NCBI GenBank assembly: GCA_016584305.1 | Contig: JACEEZ010023736.1 | Coordinates: forward strand, 102,438-166,437 | Origin: Chionoecetes opilio | Taxonomy: Eukaryota > Arthropoda > Malacostraca > Decapoda > Majidae | Length of the DNA: 64,000 nucleotides | Reading direction: 5' to 3' | Shown: piece after piece, positions 21,698-32,768 of the stretch | How the letters are laid out: the number at the start of each line of letters is the position of its first letter | How positions within the stretch are numbered: the first letter of the stretch is position 1 | The notes under the pieces: model-generated | Told to the model about the DNA's origin: nothing | The model's database searches: none | Seen by the model: only the letters and a program-made list of their open reading frames with translations | Translations under genes and position numbers: made by a program

Positions 21698-22884
21698 CGC
21701 GATAAATATTGATGCACCGCATCTGAATACTAAAAAAGAACGTTCTTCTGTTGTTCTAGTAAGTGTATGCATGACATGCATTACGATTGAACGTTCTAAG
21801 ATAGCAATTTAATGCAAATTACTCGCCTCGAGTAGCAAAGCTTAATATATTTTTTACATGTATATTGTGGCATGTAAAATTTGGGCGATGTTCACACTGT
21901 TTTCTAAGACAGTACTGCTGCGTCTGGCAAACGCTTGTCAAAATACAATAAGCAATGCCTTGGAAAAACGAAGAATAAAGAATGCCGAAATCGGCTTGTT
22001 GCTGCGACAATGTAGGTTATAATTGTGGAGGCGACACGCCGCGGCGGGGAGTGGTGGCGGGGAGATTGTGGCGGGGAGATTGAATCAAAACATTGCTACT
22101 TCACGCGTCGACTCATTGCACTTCCAGGCTTTCTATCTGATTGATACACAATAATAACAGGAACATATGACTGCCTAGGTATAGATAACTTCTAAACATA
22201 CGTTATTGACTGTATAATATCATAGAGTAACATTTACCTCGCCTCCTCAACTATAACCTACTTGGTTATTTGGTTAAATACATGTTTTACAGAATCAGGC
22301 TTCTATACAATATACATATAGAAGAAAATCGTTCTTAAAATTATACTTGTGTGTTTTAAGTGCAATGGAATAAGCCCATATTTTTCTTTCAAGTTGACCA
22401 ACTTTTCACCAAATTGTGAGTTAAAACTGCCAGCGACCACTGGCATTTCGGAGTTGCAGTTCTCTCTAATTCTCGGTTGGTTTTTCGGGAAAAACTCCCA
22501 TCGATGAGTTTCATAAACCGCACCGCCTACGTCTGTCCCCTGCCCCTCACTATTGCCGGTGCCACGCCTGTGATAGCATCATAGGACATCACCAGGGGTC
22601 ATAGAGTTCCTCAGGGAATCATCGCAATCCTTAATAACACAAAGAACGGGTTTTATTCATACGGCATTACGGCTTTGTTTATACTTGAAGCTCCAAGGTC
22701 AAGCGAGTGTGTAGCTTTGATTTAGTGATCATTGTATAGTCCCTCATCGTTGATCATCTCAGAAAAATGTAATTATCTAGGATTACTACGATGTATTATC
22801 CTTATTCTTGAATAAAGATACATAATTTTCTTAAATTAGCTTGGTGTCAATACTATAGACCCTCAATCCTCTCTGCTGCCCAGA
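21698..22884. other. spacer, no gene
   Basis: AT-rich with an inverted partial copy of the preceding hairpin loop near 22424-22485 (AACTGCCAGCGACCACTGGC). A G-rich patch GGCGGGGAG occurs in repeated form at 22045-22080. No open frame with a recognisable domain. Confidence 0.45.
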
Positions 22885-23055
22885 CATAGTGAAGCTGGGT
22901 CGCCCACGGATAAACGATTCGCTCCGTCCACCGCTGGGCGTCGATGCTGGGCAGTTTTTCAGCCACTGGACGGCCATTGGACGCCCAGCCCACGCTAAAC
23001 CGCCCAGTCCACGGGTAAAAATGGCTAGTGTGACCGCCCCTTCAATGAGCAGCTT
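22885..23055. mobile_element. GC-rich MITE fragment (GGTCACACT family)
   Basis: GCCCAGCCCACGC.AAACCGCC, CAGTCCACGGGTAAAA and GTGTGACC match 7565-7625 in reverse. Several short inverted words (CGCCCACGG, CCACCGCTGGGCG, GACGCCCAGCCCACG) are present. It abuts the LINE open frame, so the LINE may be inserted next to or into it. Confidence 0.5.
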
Positions 23056-23076
23056 CACACCACTGGGTTACAGGCA

Positions 23077-24657
23077 GTGGATGCCGATCCTCCCATTGAC
23101 GAAAGCGCACCCTCTCTTGACGAAGTCAGAGAGGCTGTAGCAAAGTTGAGGGGTGGAAAGGCAGCTGGTGTTTATAATATCAGTGCGGAGCTCCTCAAAG
23201 CTGGGGATAAGGCCATGATCCACGGGTTGCATGCTGTCCTGACTGCCGTGTGGCAATCAGGTACCATTCCTCCTGACTGGAAAAGGGGGCTGGTCGTCCC
23301 TATCTGGAAAGGGAAAGGGGACCGTCAGGACTGCAACAATTACCGCGGTATTACACTGCTCAGCGTACCAGGCAAGGTGCTTGCCCATCTATTGCTGACA
23401 CGGATTCGCAGCCATCTGGTGAAGCATCAGAGACCTCAGCAGTCTGGGTTCACGCCTGGTAAGTCAACAACGGACCGTATCCTAGCGCTTCGTGTCCTGG
23501 TGGAACGCCGACGTGAGTTTCGACAGGGGATGCTTGCAGCCTATGTTGATCTCAAGAAGGCGTTTGACTCAGTGCATCGTGAGTCACTCTGGGATCTTCT
23601 GCGACTTCGAGGGATTCCTGCAAGGACTATTGGTTTGATAACTGGTCTGTATTCTGGGACTGAGAGTGCTGTGAAGTGTGGGGCAGGTGTATCCGGCTTC
23701 TTTCCTGTGAATACAGGAGTGAGGCAAGGGTGCGTCCTTGCCCCATCACTTTTCAGCGCTTGTATGGACTGGGTATTGGACAAGGTTGTAGATCAAAGTG
23801 ATTGTGGAGCATCCGTTGGCAACACCAAGATCACTGATCTTGTTTTTGCCGATGATGCAGTAATCTTTGCTGAGTCGCTGGTGGTCCTGGTGATGGCTCT
23901 CGAGGCGCTGCACGAGGAGGCAAAGCCTTTGGGACTTGAGGTCTCCTGGCTCAAGACCAAGGTCCAGGTGTTTGGAGACTTACTAGATGAAGCAGTACAG
24001 TCTGTTCATGCGTGTGGCGAGGACATTGAGATCTTGGAAAGTTTTACATACCTTGGTAGCACAGTCCATAATGACGGCGGGTCACGTCAAGAAGTCTTAC
24101 GGCGGATTGGCATAGCCCACGGTGTTATGGACTCGCTCAGCGGGAGTATTTGGCGTTGTCGGTACCTGTGCAGGAGGACAAAGATCCGGATCTTCAAATC
24201 GCTTGTGATCCCTGTCTTACTCTATGGTTGTGAGACATGGACACTAAATAGTGACTTGAAGAGACGAATCAATGCCTTTGGTAATAAGTGTCTTCGCAGA
24301 ATCATGGGGTATCGCTGGGATGATTACGTGTCAAATCAGCGATTGCACCGTGAGACTGAATCGAGGCCTATTACCTGCACAGTCCGTCAGCGCCAACTTC
24401 GGCTATATGGGCATGTGGCACGCTACCCTGAAACCGATCCTTCCCATCGGGTTGTATCTGTAAGAGACAATCCGGCGTGGAGGAGGCCAAGGGGGCGCCC
24501 ACAAGGCTCGTGGCTGGGGCAAGTTGATGTTTCTTGCCGAGAGCTGCTTGGTATGGGAAAGGAGCCTGCATGGGAACTCGCGCGTGGTGACCCCCGGGAG
24601 TGGCGTCGTAGGGTGGGCGAGGCGACGCGCCCCCCGGCGTATGCCCCCAATGATTGA
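23077..24657 (+). CDS. RTE-like LINE reverse transcriptase, 5'-truncated, 526 aa
   Basis: An open frame without interruption. The reverse transcriptase fingers and palm are clear: NNYRGITLLSVPGKVLAHLL (residues 87-106), YVDLKKAFDSVHR (156-168, first catalytic Asp), GVRQGCVLAPSLF (214-226) and VFADDAVIF (256-264, catalytic FADD). The C-terminal part has YGCETWTLNSDLKRRINAF, RLYGHVARYPETDPSHR and RRPRGRPQGSWLGQVD. It has no RNase H domain and no endonuclease domain. The last fits truncation near 23055, a common outcome of target-primed insertion. The stop is followed by a TGATTGATTGA tail, as in RTE-clade elements, at the junction with family A. One oddity is GKAAGVYN where most relatives have GVDN. 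The copy is intact over its length but could not move alone without the endonuclease. Confidence 0.9.
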   Translation: MDADPPIDESAPSLDEVREAVAKLRGGKAAGVYNISAELLKAGDKAMIHGLHAVLTAVWQSGTIPPDWKRGLVVPIWKGKGDRQDCNNYRGITLLSVPGKVLAHLLLTRIRSHLVKHQRPQQSGFTPGKSTTDRILALRVLVERRREFRQGMLAAYVDLKKAFDSVHRESLWDLLRLRGIPARTIGLITGLYSGTESAVKCGAGVSGFFPVNTGVRQGCVLAPSLFSACMDWVLDKVVDQSDCGASVGNTKITDLVFADDAVIFAESLVVLVMALEALHEEAKPLGLEVSWLKTKVQVFGDLLDEAVQSVHACGEDIEILESFTYLGSTVHNDGGSRQEVLRRIGIAHGVMDSLSGSIWRCRYLCRRTKIRIFKSLVIPVLLYGCETWTLNSDLKRRINAFGNKCLRRIMGYRWDDYVSNQRLHRETESRPITCTVRQRQLRLYGHVARYPETDPSHRVVSVRDNPAWRRPRGRPQGSWLGQVDVSCRELLGMGKEPAWELARGDPREWRRRVGEATRPPAYAPND

Positions 24658-24660
24658 TTG

Positions 24661-25079
24661 ACCATGCATAAATTAGCGTTAACTAAATAAATAACATCAT
24701 GAAATCGGGTAATGTTCCTGATTGATGTTATTTATTTAGTTAACGCTAATTTATGCATGGTGTTAATTCATTTATCAGAAAACGAAGCACATAAGTAAAT
24801 AAATATCATCAATCAACAAAATTACCCGATTGATGATGTTATTTATTTAGTTAACGCTAATTTATGCATAGTGCTAATTCATTTATCAGAAAACGAAATA
24901 TATCAATGGAAAGCTAATAAAATTCCGCTTCTATTGATATGCTCCATCTTAAAAGTTGTCTCGCAAACTTTTATATGGCGACGAGTTTAAATGAATATTA
25001 ATTTCATGCATATTTCTTCAGTCTCATAATGGCATTTCTTTATTGTGTTTTACTGTGTTTTATGTGATAATATTATAGA
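24661..25079 (+). mobile_element. family A, copy 2 left part, with AT-rich hairpin
   Basis: ATGCATAAATTAGCGTTAAC .. AAATAAATAACATCA is followed by its inverse twice (GTTAACGCTAATTTATGCAT at about 24741-24760 and 24853-24872). The unique part AATGGAAAGCTAATAAAATT .. GGCGACGAGTTTAA .. TAATATTATAGA matches 7545 down to 7340 and 41165-41340. The copy is split by the hAT-like MITE that follows. Confidence 0.75.
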
Positions 25080-25465
25080 CAGACCCGGATTATCCTATAG
25101 GCTAGTATAAGCTGCAGCCTAGTGCCCCTCAAGCTTTGGGGCCCCAAACCTGGGGTCTCTGCTAAAAGATTTCCAAATATAATTTTTTTTGAATTTTTTT
25201 ATTTTGCATTGCTGAATAATTCATTTAACTTCAAATAAAATTACAAATAATTTGAGATAAAGGGCCCCTGTTTGAGGCCCTTTATTTGAGATAAAGGGCC
25301 TCTGTTTGAGGCCTTTATTTGAGATAAAGGGCCCCTGTTTGGGACCCTAGATGTAAATCATGGGGCCCCAGTCCATGGTTGTTTATCATCGTGAGGGTGG
25401 CTCCGTCTGAGGGGGCCCACAATTGAATTAGCCTAGGTGCCCCAAAAGGTCATAATCCGGCCCTG
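25080..25465. mobile_element. hAT-like MITE inserted in family A
   Basis: Ends are CAGACCCGGATTAT and, reverse-complemented, CAGGGCCGGATTAT, the CAGGG-type terminus of many hAT elements. The octamer ATTATAGA lies directly left; at the right the same octamer begins 4 bp from the end, so the 8-bp duplication is imperfect. Family A resumes exactly at GAACAAACATTTCCGAAGAT. The interior holds three copies of GAGATAAAGGGCCYCTGTTTG, a 30-bp-scale tandem. Confidence 0.75.
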
Positions 25466-25665
25466 ATTAATTATAGAACAAACATTTCCGAAGATAACAG
25501 TATATCATTTATACTGATAAAACATATATTTGGTAGGGGAAAATGACCATATTTGTTGACATCTTCAGCCTCGCCGACCAGCTGTTGGTCCTTCACCTAG
25601 AAAATCAGAGCGCCGACGGGCGGTATTTGGCTTGAAGCCGCTAGATCGTGACGTCAGTGCAAGGC
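25466..25665 (+). mobile_element. family A, copy 2 right part
   Basis: Continues from GAACAAACATTTCCGAAGATAA .. TTTGGTAGGGGAAAA to CGTGACGTCAGTGCAAGGCACC, matching the reverse complement of 7146-7335 in order. It ends near 25665. Confidence 0.65.
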
Positions 25666-25725
25666 ACCTAGAGTATAGAGGTTTTATTTAAAACCTTCTT
25701 GAAGCCTATTGAAGCCGAAGAGGGA

Positions 25726-26405
25726 GGAGGGGGCGGTGGTGGTGGTGGTGGTGGTGGTGGTGGTGGTGGTGGTGGTGGTTGTGGTGGTGGTGGTGGTGGT
25801 GGGGGTGTCGAAGGAGGAGGAGGGGCGGTGGTGATGGTGGTGATGGCGGTGCCGAAGATGGAGGAGGGGGTGGTGGTGGTGGTGGTGCCGAAGAAGGAGG
25901 AGAGGGGGGTGGTGCCGAAGAGGGAGGAGAGGGGGGTGGTGATGGGGGTGCCGAAGAGGGAGGAGAGGGGGGTGGTGATGGGGGTGCCGAAGAGGGAGGA
26001 GGGGGCGGTGGTGGTGGTGGTGGTGGGGGTGTCGAAGGAGGAGGAGGGGGTGGTGGTGGTGGTGGGGGTGTCGAAGGAGGAGGAGGGGGTGGTGGTGATG
26101 GTGGTGATGGGGGTGCCGAAGATGGAGGAGGGGGTGGTGGTGGTGGGGGTGCCGAAGAGGGAGGAGAGGGGGGTGGTGATGGGGGTGCCGAAGAGGGAGG
26201 AGGAGGAGGGGGTGGTGGTGGTGGTGGTGGTGGGGGTGTCGAAGGAGGAGGAGGGGGCGGTGGTGGTGGTGGTGCCGCTGAAGGAGGAGGAGGGGGTGGT
26301 GGTGGGGGTGTCGCAGATGGAGGACGGGGTGGTAGTGGTGGTGGTGGTGGTGGTGTTCTTTTTGATGGTGTTGGTGGTCGGTGGTTTACGCCACCGAAAT
26401 GGTAG
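25726..26405 (+). repeat. (GGT)n and 33-bp GA/GT-rich minisatellite
   Basis: A pure GGT run (25736-25800) passes into repeats such as GGTGCCGAAGAGGGAGGAGA with GGTGATGG spacers. Two + strand frames stay open (poly-G with AEEGGEGG; VVVV with KREERGV) because the units are multiples of 3 without stops. No flanking exon structure or domain supports a gene, so I treat it as non-coding. Confidence 0.85.
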
Positions 26406-26617
26406 TTGGTCGGAGATCAGGTGGCGTCGTGCTGTAGTGAAGGATGGTGGTGTTGAGGCTTCAAGTTTGGGTGATTGAGTTTCAGTTTGAGAATCAAAGA
26501 AGCCAAACTGAAATGTAAGTAATCTTGTTATTGCTCCAATATAGAATAGTCTGTGTGTAAAGTTATGGGGCGGTGGTGGACATTATAGCTTCTACCGCGA
26601 ACTCATTTATGTTATAA

Positions 26618-28946
26618 TAGTCCAGTCAAAATACGAAAAAAAAAACCTTTACCCTGAACAAATTCCAAGAAAGCGTTTTATTGTTTTTTTTGGTAGTATT
26701 ACATGTAGGGAAAAACATACTAAAAGTTTACCAAAATATGGTTACCACAAAGGGTCCAAATGTGACGTCAAAGAATATGGCCGCCAAAGCTATAAAATGT
26801 TAAGGGGATAGTTTCCCCTATCGGGCAAATTTTTTTGTTATTGAACCTACAAACGTGAAAGTTGATATATATACGTAAAATTTAATTCTAAGAACATTTT
26901 GTTCCTGAAAAAAAATTGATTTTCCTCATAGAAAACTAATTACGGATAGAAAACGTGATTTTAGGGGGGGGGGGTTTCCAAACCCTACTCCTCCTTGAGT
27001 TTTTGACGTAGGGCGATGATATGGGTATCATTGGATGTGGAAAGACTTGGGCTACAAATTTAAGTAAGCACTTTTTTTATTTTCCTCCTCTGAAATAAAA
27101 AAAAAAATCAGTAAAAAGTTGAAGGACATTGTCAAAGTCAAGGAGTTGAAGGACAACGCATGAAGGACAGAGGTTGCAACGTAATACAATCAGAGGGGGA
27201 TGCAGATGTGGAGATTGTTAAGGCAGCAGTGTCAATGTCATCCAACAAAAGGACTAGTCTCATTGGCGAAGATACAGATCTATTGGTGTTGTTACTTCAT
27301 CACGCGTCAACCAGCGATGGCAACAAGCTTTATTTCTACTCGGATAAAGGGAGTCCTGCAACAGTATACGTCATTAAGGTTATGAAGAAGTTGCTTGGAA
27401 ACGATGTCTGCAGCAGTCTTCTGTTCCTGCATGCATTCACGGGATGCGATACCACTTCCGCGGTTTTTGGAATCGGAAAAAAACTCGCTCTACACAAGGT
27501 TTTGAAGGGAGACTCTGTCTTCAATAGCTGTGCTAAGATGCTTACCACACCTAAGAAAAACATAGCTGAGATTGAAGACGCTGGGTGTAAAGCGATGGTG
27601 GCATTGTTCGGGGGCAAACCTGGAGACAATCTGTCTGCAATGAGGTATTCTAGTCTCTGCCGAAAAGTTGGTTCAGCCAAAAGCTTTATTACACCTGAAC
27701 GACTGCCACCGACCTTCTCTGCAACGAAGTATCATGCCCTTCGGAGTTACCTCCAAGTGATGCTTTGGATGGACAATGGTGAGGCCATGGACACTACTGA
27801 ATGGGGATGGGAATTGCAGAACAACAGTCTATTTCCAGTGATGATGGATACTTCACCTGCGCCAGAAAAACTTCTGAAAATAATTCACTGCAATTGTTCT
27901 CGTGGTTGTAGTACACTTCGGTGCACTTGCAAAACACACGGACTTATCTGTTCACGGGTATGCGGACCATGTCAAGAAGGGCATTGTGACAATATGAGTG
28001 AGGAAGCAGTGTCTGATGATGAAAATAGAGACTATTAAACTGACACGGTTATTCAGTGATGAAGTAGGTCTTAAAATGCACTGTGTATTCTATAATTTTT
28101 AGAAATGTACTACATGTATGTCATGACGTCATTGATGACGTCATGACCTCGCCTGTCCGTGTAGTTAGTATAAAACTTTGTATAAAAATTGTTATATCAA
28201 CATATATAGTATAAAAAATGTAAACTCTTCTGTAACCTACAGCTACAGCTTTGAAATAAGGAAATAGTGGTTATTTTTAGTGCGATGGCTGTCATCGTCT
28301 TATGACGTCATAGTTAGGACCTTTGTGGTGATCAATTTTTGGTAAACTTTTAGTATGTTGTTCCCCACATATAATGTATAGGTGTATAGTCCCTCAAATA
28401 GTCCCTCAAAGTAAAAAAAATGAAAAAAAATGAAAATTTTCATTTTTATTTTATTTTTTATTTTTGAGGGGCTATAATTTTTGATCTAATTAGAAAATAA
28501 AAAAAAATCGCCCTTGACGTCCTAGCGGCTTTATTCCTCTTTCGAATGACACCTCTACCGACTCTCTCCGACTGATATTGACGGAGGAGTAGTCTTTGGG
28601 GGGACCCCCCTAAAATCACGTTTTCTTTCGCTAACTCGTTTTCTATGCGTCAAATCAAAATTTTCCCACAAGACGACCCCTATTTTTTTTACTTGTTTTA
28701 TATATGTACCAAGTTTCAAAGATGTAGGTTTAATAATAAAGAAAAAAAAAATTTGGGGGAGTCGATCCCCTTAACATTTTATAGCTTTGGCGGCCATATT
28801 CTTTGACGTCACATTTGGACCCTTTGTGGTAACCATATTTTGGTAAACTTTTAGTATGTTTTTCCCTACATGTAATACTACCAAAAAAAACAATAAAACG
28901 CTTTCTTGGAATTTGTTCAGGGTCAAACCGTATTTTGACTGGACTA
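26618..28946. mobile_element. 2.3-kb DNA transposon with near-identical long TIRs and one ORF
   Basis: Ends are TAGTCCAGTCAAAATACG and its reverse complement. TAA flanks both sides (26615-26617 and 28947-28949), a 3-bp target duplication. The inverted repeats match almost base for base over about 190 bp (26618-26811 and 28753-28946) and more loosely to about 26970/28600. A third partial copy of the subterminal text (GGACCTTTGTGGTGATCAA .. TTTTGGTAAACTTTTAGTATG) lies at 28318-28375. Each terminus carries TGACGTCA-type sites. The only open frame is 27160-28038. Superfamily is not settled; see the ORF entry. Confidence 0.85.
27160..28038 (+). CDS. XPG/FEN1-like nuclease core fused to TSO1-like CXC domain, transposon-borne, 292 aa
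   Basis: Residues 11-24 (SEGDADVEIVKAAV) and 36-45 (GEDTDLLVLL) have the order and spacing of the XPG-I motif of 5'-nucleases (E.xAD .. SEDSDLL). FLHAFTGCDTTSAVFGIGKKLALHKVL (89-115) resembles the following helix-hairpin-helix part (GCDY....GIG..A). Residues 244-277 (CNCSRGCSTLRCTCKTHGLICS.. CGPCQ) form a cysteine-rich CXC domain like tesmin/TSO1. The N-terminal nuclease half seen in full XPG/FEN proteins is missing. The frame is open back to a stop at about 27110, and an acceptor-like pyrimidine tract ending ATCAG lies just there, so an upstream exon may have been lost. Similar proteins are common as repeats in invertebrate genomes (recollection). Catalysis is inference; a non-transposase host-like capture is the alternative. 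Confidence 0.75.
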   Translation: MKDRGCNVIQSEGDADVEIVKAAVSMSSNKRTSLIGEDTDLLVLLLHHASTSDGNKLYFYSDKGSPATVYVIKVMKKLLGNDVCSSLLFLHAFTGCDTTSAVFGIGKKLALHKVLKGDSVFNSCAKMLTTPKKNIAEIEDAGCKAMVALFGGKPGDNLSAMRYSSLCRKVGSAKSFITPERLPPTFSATKYHALRSYLQVMLWMDNGEAMDTTEWGWELQNNSLFPVMMDTSPAPEKLLKIIHCNCSRGCSTLRCTCKTHGLICSRVCGPCQEGHCDNMSEEAVSDDENRDY

Positions 28947-28949
28947 TAA

Positions 28950-29930
28950 GTGAAAGCTCTTTAACGAGTGAAAAGTTTGGATACAATGCGCAGGGTATCT
29001 GGTAACATTGCACTACATATGGGACACAAGGGTGGAGCAAGCCAGCTGCCTTACTGCTGAAAAACTTATGGTAAATTTAATTATAAAGAGACAGCTACGT
29101 GACATGGACACCTCATCTGGGGCCAGATGCTGAGAGCGAGCTAGGGCGCCGTATCCACTGGGGCGCCTGTGATTAAGACAAACTGCTTCTACCGCCTATG
29201 CTCAGTCGAGGAAGCCGCCTTATTGGCACCGCTTAAAGGCGCTGAAACTAAGGCATGGTCCGACCATGCCTTAGTGAGCTGCTGTTGGCCTTTGACAGAC
29301 ATTCATCTTCTGTTTAGAAGGCAAATACAGCCTTGTTACAGTTGCTACAACGTAACAATTGGTGTTTACGTAATAATAGTGTTGTAGGTGTGTATGAATC
29401 GATCGTGGAAGACTAAATGTGGCACTAGGGTGATAAATGCTGGCGATAGCAATGTTGTGTTGAGTTTGGTTGGGCGGGCGGCGGGCGGAGCGACTGCTTG
29501 GATGTGCCAAGACAAGTGTCACGGAGGGTGCTCTGCCTGCACTAAAATGTTGTACTATTACACGTTATTATCAAACTATCAGATGATATTTAGGACAGCT
29601 GAACATACCATCATCTTCATGAGACATTAGTGCATATCATGAATGTATAAAAATTGCAGTAAACTATACCTATAGATAATAACGATAATGAGAGCAAAAT
29701 GAAATCGTGTATAAAAAAAAAAAATTCACCTTTTTTTATTCAACTCCTTATTCTTGTAATTTTGCTTGCATTAAATTTTCACTCACTGTCTCGGAATCAG
29801 CACACCTTTACGATTATCATGGTATATGGCACGTCCCAAATGCAAAAATATATAAGTGGTCAAAACCAGCGATGAACGTCAAACTTGTGACGCAACAGCT
29901 CTTAGGCGGGGGCGAGCATTGAACTTCGCC
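28950..29930. other. spacer with a 25-bp palindrome
   Basis: No gene is recognised. CTAAGGCATGGTC-CGA-CCATGCCTTAG at about 29250-29276 is a near-perfect short palindrome. GGGCGCC words occur around 29145-29165. The rest is AT-rich. Confidence 0.4.
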
Positions 29931-29933
29931 TTA

Positions 29934-30810
29934 GGCCCGGTTCACACTTCACGTTTTTGCTGGACGTAGTCTACGTGCGTTTTGTCATCAGTGACTCACA
30001 GTACGTCAGTGACGTCACTTCCTGCCTGTGAAGTTTGTGTCAGTCAGTTTTTACTTCTAACATATATACTAACTTGCATAGCTTTTACTAATGAATTACA
30101 ATTAATATCACACAAGTGTCACACGTATTATAACTTCCATACAGTATATTTGCATGTACTTAACATCAAAAGAAACTGTATATTTTTTGGAACATCTTAA
30201 ACATATAATTATATATATATATGTAATGTATATATAATTATATGTATATCTTTCCTGCTATGTTTCACCGTGAGACCCATGAACACCTTGCATTCTCTTA
30301 GCTCGAACCAAGTAGGTCACAGGACCAAATGTATAGCTATCAGCAGTAAGTTAGGTTCAACGACCCATGTACCGGAGGAGACGAGAGGCCAGAATCCCGA
30401 GAGGATTGACAGAACATCTCAGATCTCCACGCTACCAAGACGCACCTCTCAAGCGTTCATCCGAGACTCCCTGGCTGGTGTCACTACATAATTGGTTGTA
30501 AATATTCAGTGTTCCTTAACGGACTTACAATAAATGTGTAAAAACCTGAAGTACCATTTTAACTCAGCCAAGATAAGTCTCTACATTTATACCGACTTAT
30601 ATTTGAACCAGGCGTCGCGCGACCCCCAGCTGGAGCAGTATTGACGTCACTGACCTTGAGAGACGCACATAGCAACCTCACATTATTCGGAGCTGCCAAT
30701 TCTTTGTCCGCGTCTACGTGGGCTTGGCGATCAGTGACGTCACTCTGACGTCACGATGACAAGACGCACGTAGACTACGTACAGCAAAAACGTGTAGTAT
30801 GAACCCCGCC
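29934..30810. mobile_element. PIF/Harbinger-type MITE with an internal insertion
   Basis: Starts GGCCCGGTTCACACTTCACG and ends, reverse-complemented, GGCGGGGTTCATACTACACG. TTA flanks both ends (29931-29933 and 30811-30813), as expected for Harbinger. Compared with the uninterrupted copy at 40309-40629, about 580 bp of unrelated text (about 30022-30600, with AATAAA near 30530) is inserted between CTTCCTGCCTGTG and TTTGAACCAGG. That insertion might be an LTR-like piece. The arms contain several TGACGTCAC sites. Confidence 0.8.
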
Positions 30811-30814
30811 TTAA

Positions 30815-31080
30815 GCCCGGTTCCCACCATCCCGCTTGTACGGCCGCCGTACAACAACAATAACGTCACAATGACGTCACAACAAAGTCTACCGCACCGC
30901 CGTACCACTGTACGGCCGCCGTACAAAGTTAAATTCAAGTCATCTCTCCCGCTCGGCGGTGTCCGCTCGAGCGGAGTTGCCAACTGTGCCCAGTTACCAC
31001 AAATACCACTCAAGCGGTGATGATGGTGACGTCATTGTTGTTGTATGGCGGCCGTACAAGCGGGATGGTGGGAACCGGGC
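30815..31080. mobile_element. TTAA-flanked palindromic MITE C, copy 1
   Basis: GCCCGGTTCCCACCATCCCG at the left is reverse-complemented at the right, with TTAA on both sides (30811-30814 and 31081-31084). The 266-bp interior is largely palindromic (TACGGCCGCCGTAC, GCTCGAGCGG) and contains AATGACGTCA and GGTGACGTCATTG. It lies directly against the Harbinger MITE: the shared TTA(A) serves as duplication for both. Confidence 0.85.
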
Positions 31081-31084
31081 TTAA

Positions 31085-31310
31085 GTGCTTGGTGTGTGGG
31101 AGGGAGACACAACAATTCTTGTCTCAGCGGAGAAGTGTTCAAACCTTGTGATTGGTCGAAGCTGCCTAAGCAGCGCTCAGACAGGCAACGTGATTGGCTA
31201 GTAGGATTCTCGGAACACGCCCACGCCTTAGGCGTTGGAGGTGTAAGGCAAGGAACAGGCGCCTGCATTATCGTCTGTACATAGGCAGGCTTGAGCCGGT
31301 GCTTTAGCCA
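31085..31310. other. spacer with two inverted-CCAAT-like sites
   Basis: GTGATTGGTCG and GTGATTGGCT occur 50 bp apart. No gene is seen. Some words (AAGGCGTTGG, GGTGTAAGGC) recur inverted near 38310-38345. Confidence 0.35.
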
Positions 31311-32768
31311 AGGGGGAGATGCTTGAAAGAGTTACGGGCTCGTAAGTATTACCCTAGAGGACTTTTACCTCATAGCGCCTCTACGGGAGATGCTCAAACC
31401 ATTTTCTCACTTGCTACGGGACCGCGAGGCTAAGGGTGGTCTGGAGCATCCTTAACTCCCTAAGGGAGTGAAATTTGAAGCGGCTAGACATCAACAAACA
31501 ATAAATTACAAGTTGTATCACAATACTTTATGTTTATTGTGTATTATAGAGCCATTTCATGCTTGCCTGTTTGAAATGTGATGTGTTTATTGCATCATTG
31601 ACTCCATATATATCATATTTAACATACAATACCTATAGTACTTGTAATAAATTCATATTAGGGCAAACCTAATATATTAAATATATATATCGGTCGACTT
31701 CTTGAATCAAAACGTATAGTTCATCATACAAGTTTGGCCGCTATAATGATGTAAATGTCTACCGTACACACACGCACGTACACACACAAGCAACGATATT
31801 ATAGTTATACTATCCTTGCACACAAGTGTCACGTATGTCAGAGTGAAGTGTTAAGGCTGATTCACACTGGCGTTTTCCCGTCACATTTATCTGACGAGAA
31901 GTCGGTCTCTTGCGGCTAGTGCGGGGATTACGTTCACACACGCAATTCGTTTCGGGAGACAAATCTTCTTCTTCTTCTTCTTCTTGTGACCTTTTCTGCT
32001 TAAAGTAATCGTCCAGACCATTTCATCATTCCTTATTTAATGCAATCAAAGCATAGCCATTAACGAGTATATCAACAATACGTCGTCACTTTTTGTATCC
32101 AGTCAGCCGTTTTTAAATAATCCGCAATCAAAATCTGCAAATTCCCCGAGTTTTCAAAACGCTCTCAAGGTTTGCAGACGCTCAGGCTCGGTGACGTAGC
32201 ATCAGGGAGGCTCATCTTCCCGCGCTGATCAGAGAGACACGTAAACACAGAGAATACAGGGTGTAACACGAGTTTATGCAAATATTGATACAGGAGATAG
32301 ACCGAATTATTCTAACAAAATGCTCTATACCCATATGCTTTCTGAAGCTTCCTTTACGTGACATGGAGTGAGAAAGAATTACCGCGGCCGTCATGTAACT
32401 CACGGCTAGCGGGAGGCAGGAGGGATGAGATGTGCACTCGCGCGTATGCCCCCCGGTGAAATTATGAATTATTTAATCATAATTTCTACTAGTTATGGAC
32501 AATTACAGTATCTTATAAGTTTTAACTACACAATCGATATTAAGAAACGGCTGTTATTTACCAAATAAGCAGTACATGAGAACAGCAGGGCTGTCATAAG
32601 CAATAATGTAAAGGGCTACTTGGCATTATGTCGGCGAGGGAGAGGCAAGGTGGGTAGGGATGGGTGCCGTGCGAGGCTACACCAGCTGTGTCCCTCCTTC
32701 TCCCGCCCAGATTAGTGGCAGTGTTTAGTTTGAGAGAGTGAACTCTGCGGACAATGCCGTACTCTTAA

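Noticed and set aside
25699..26478. 259-codon poly-glycine/valine frame as a silk- or cuticle-like gene
   Set aside because: The (GGT)n-based array is open in more than one frame, with no signal peptide, exon structure or conserved flank.
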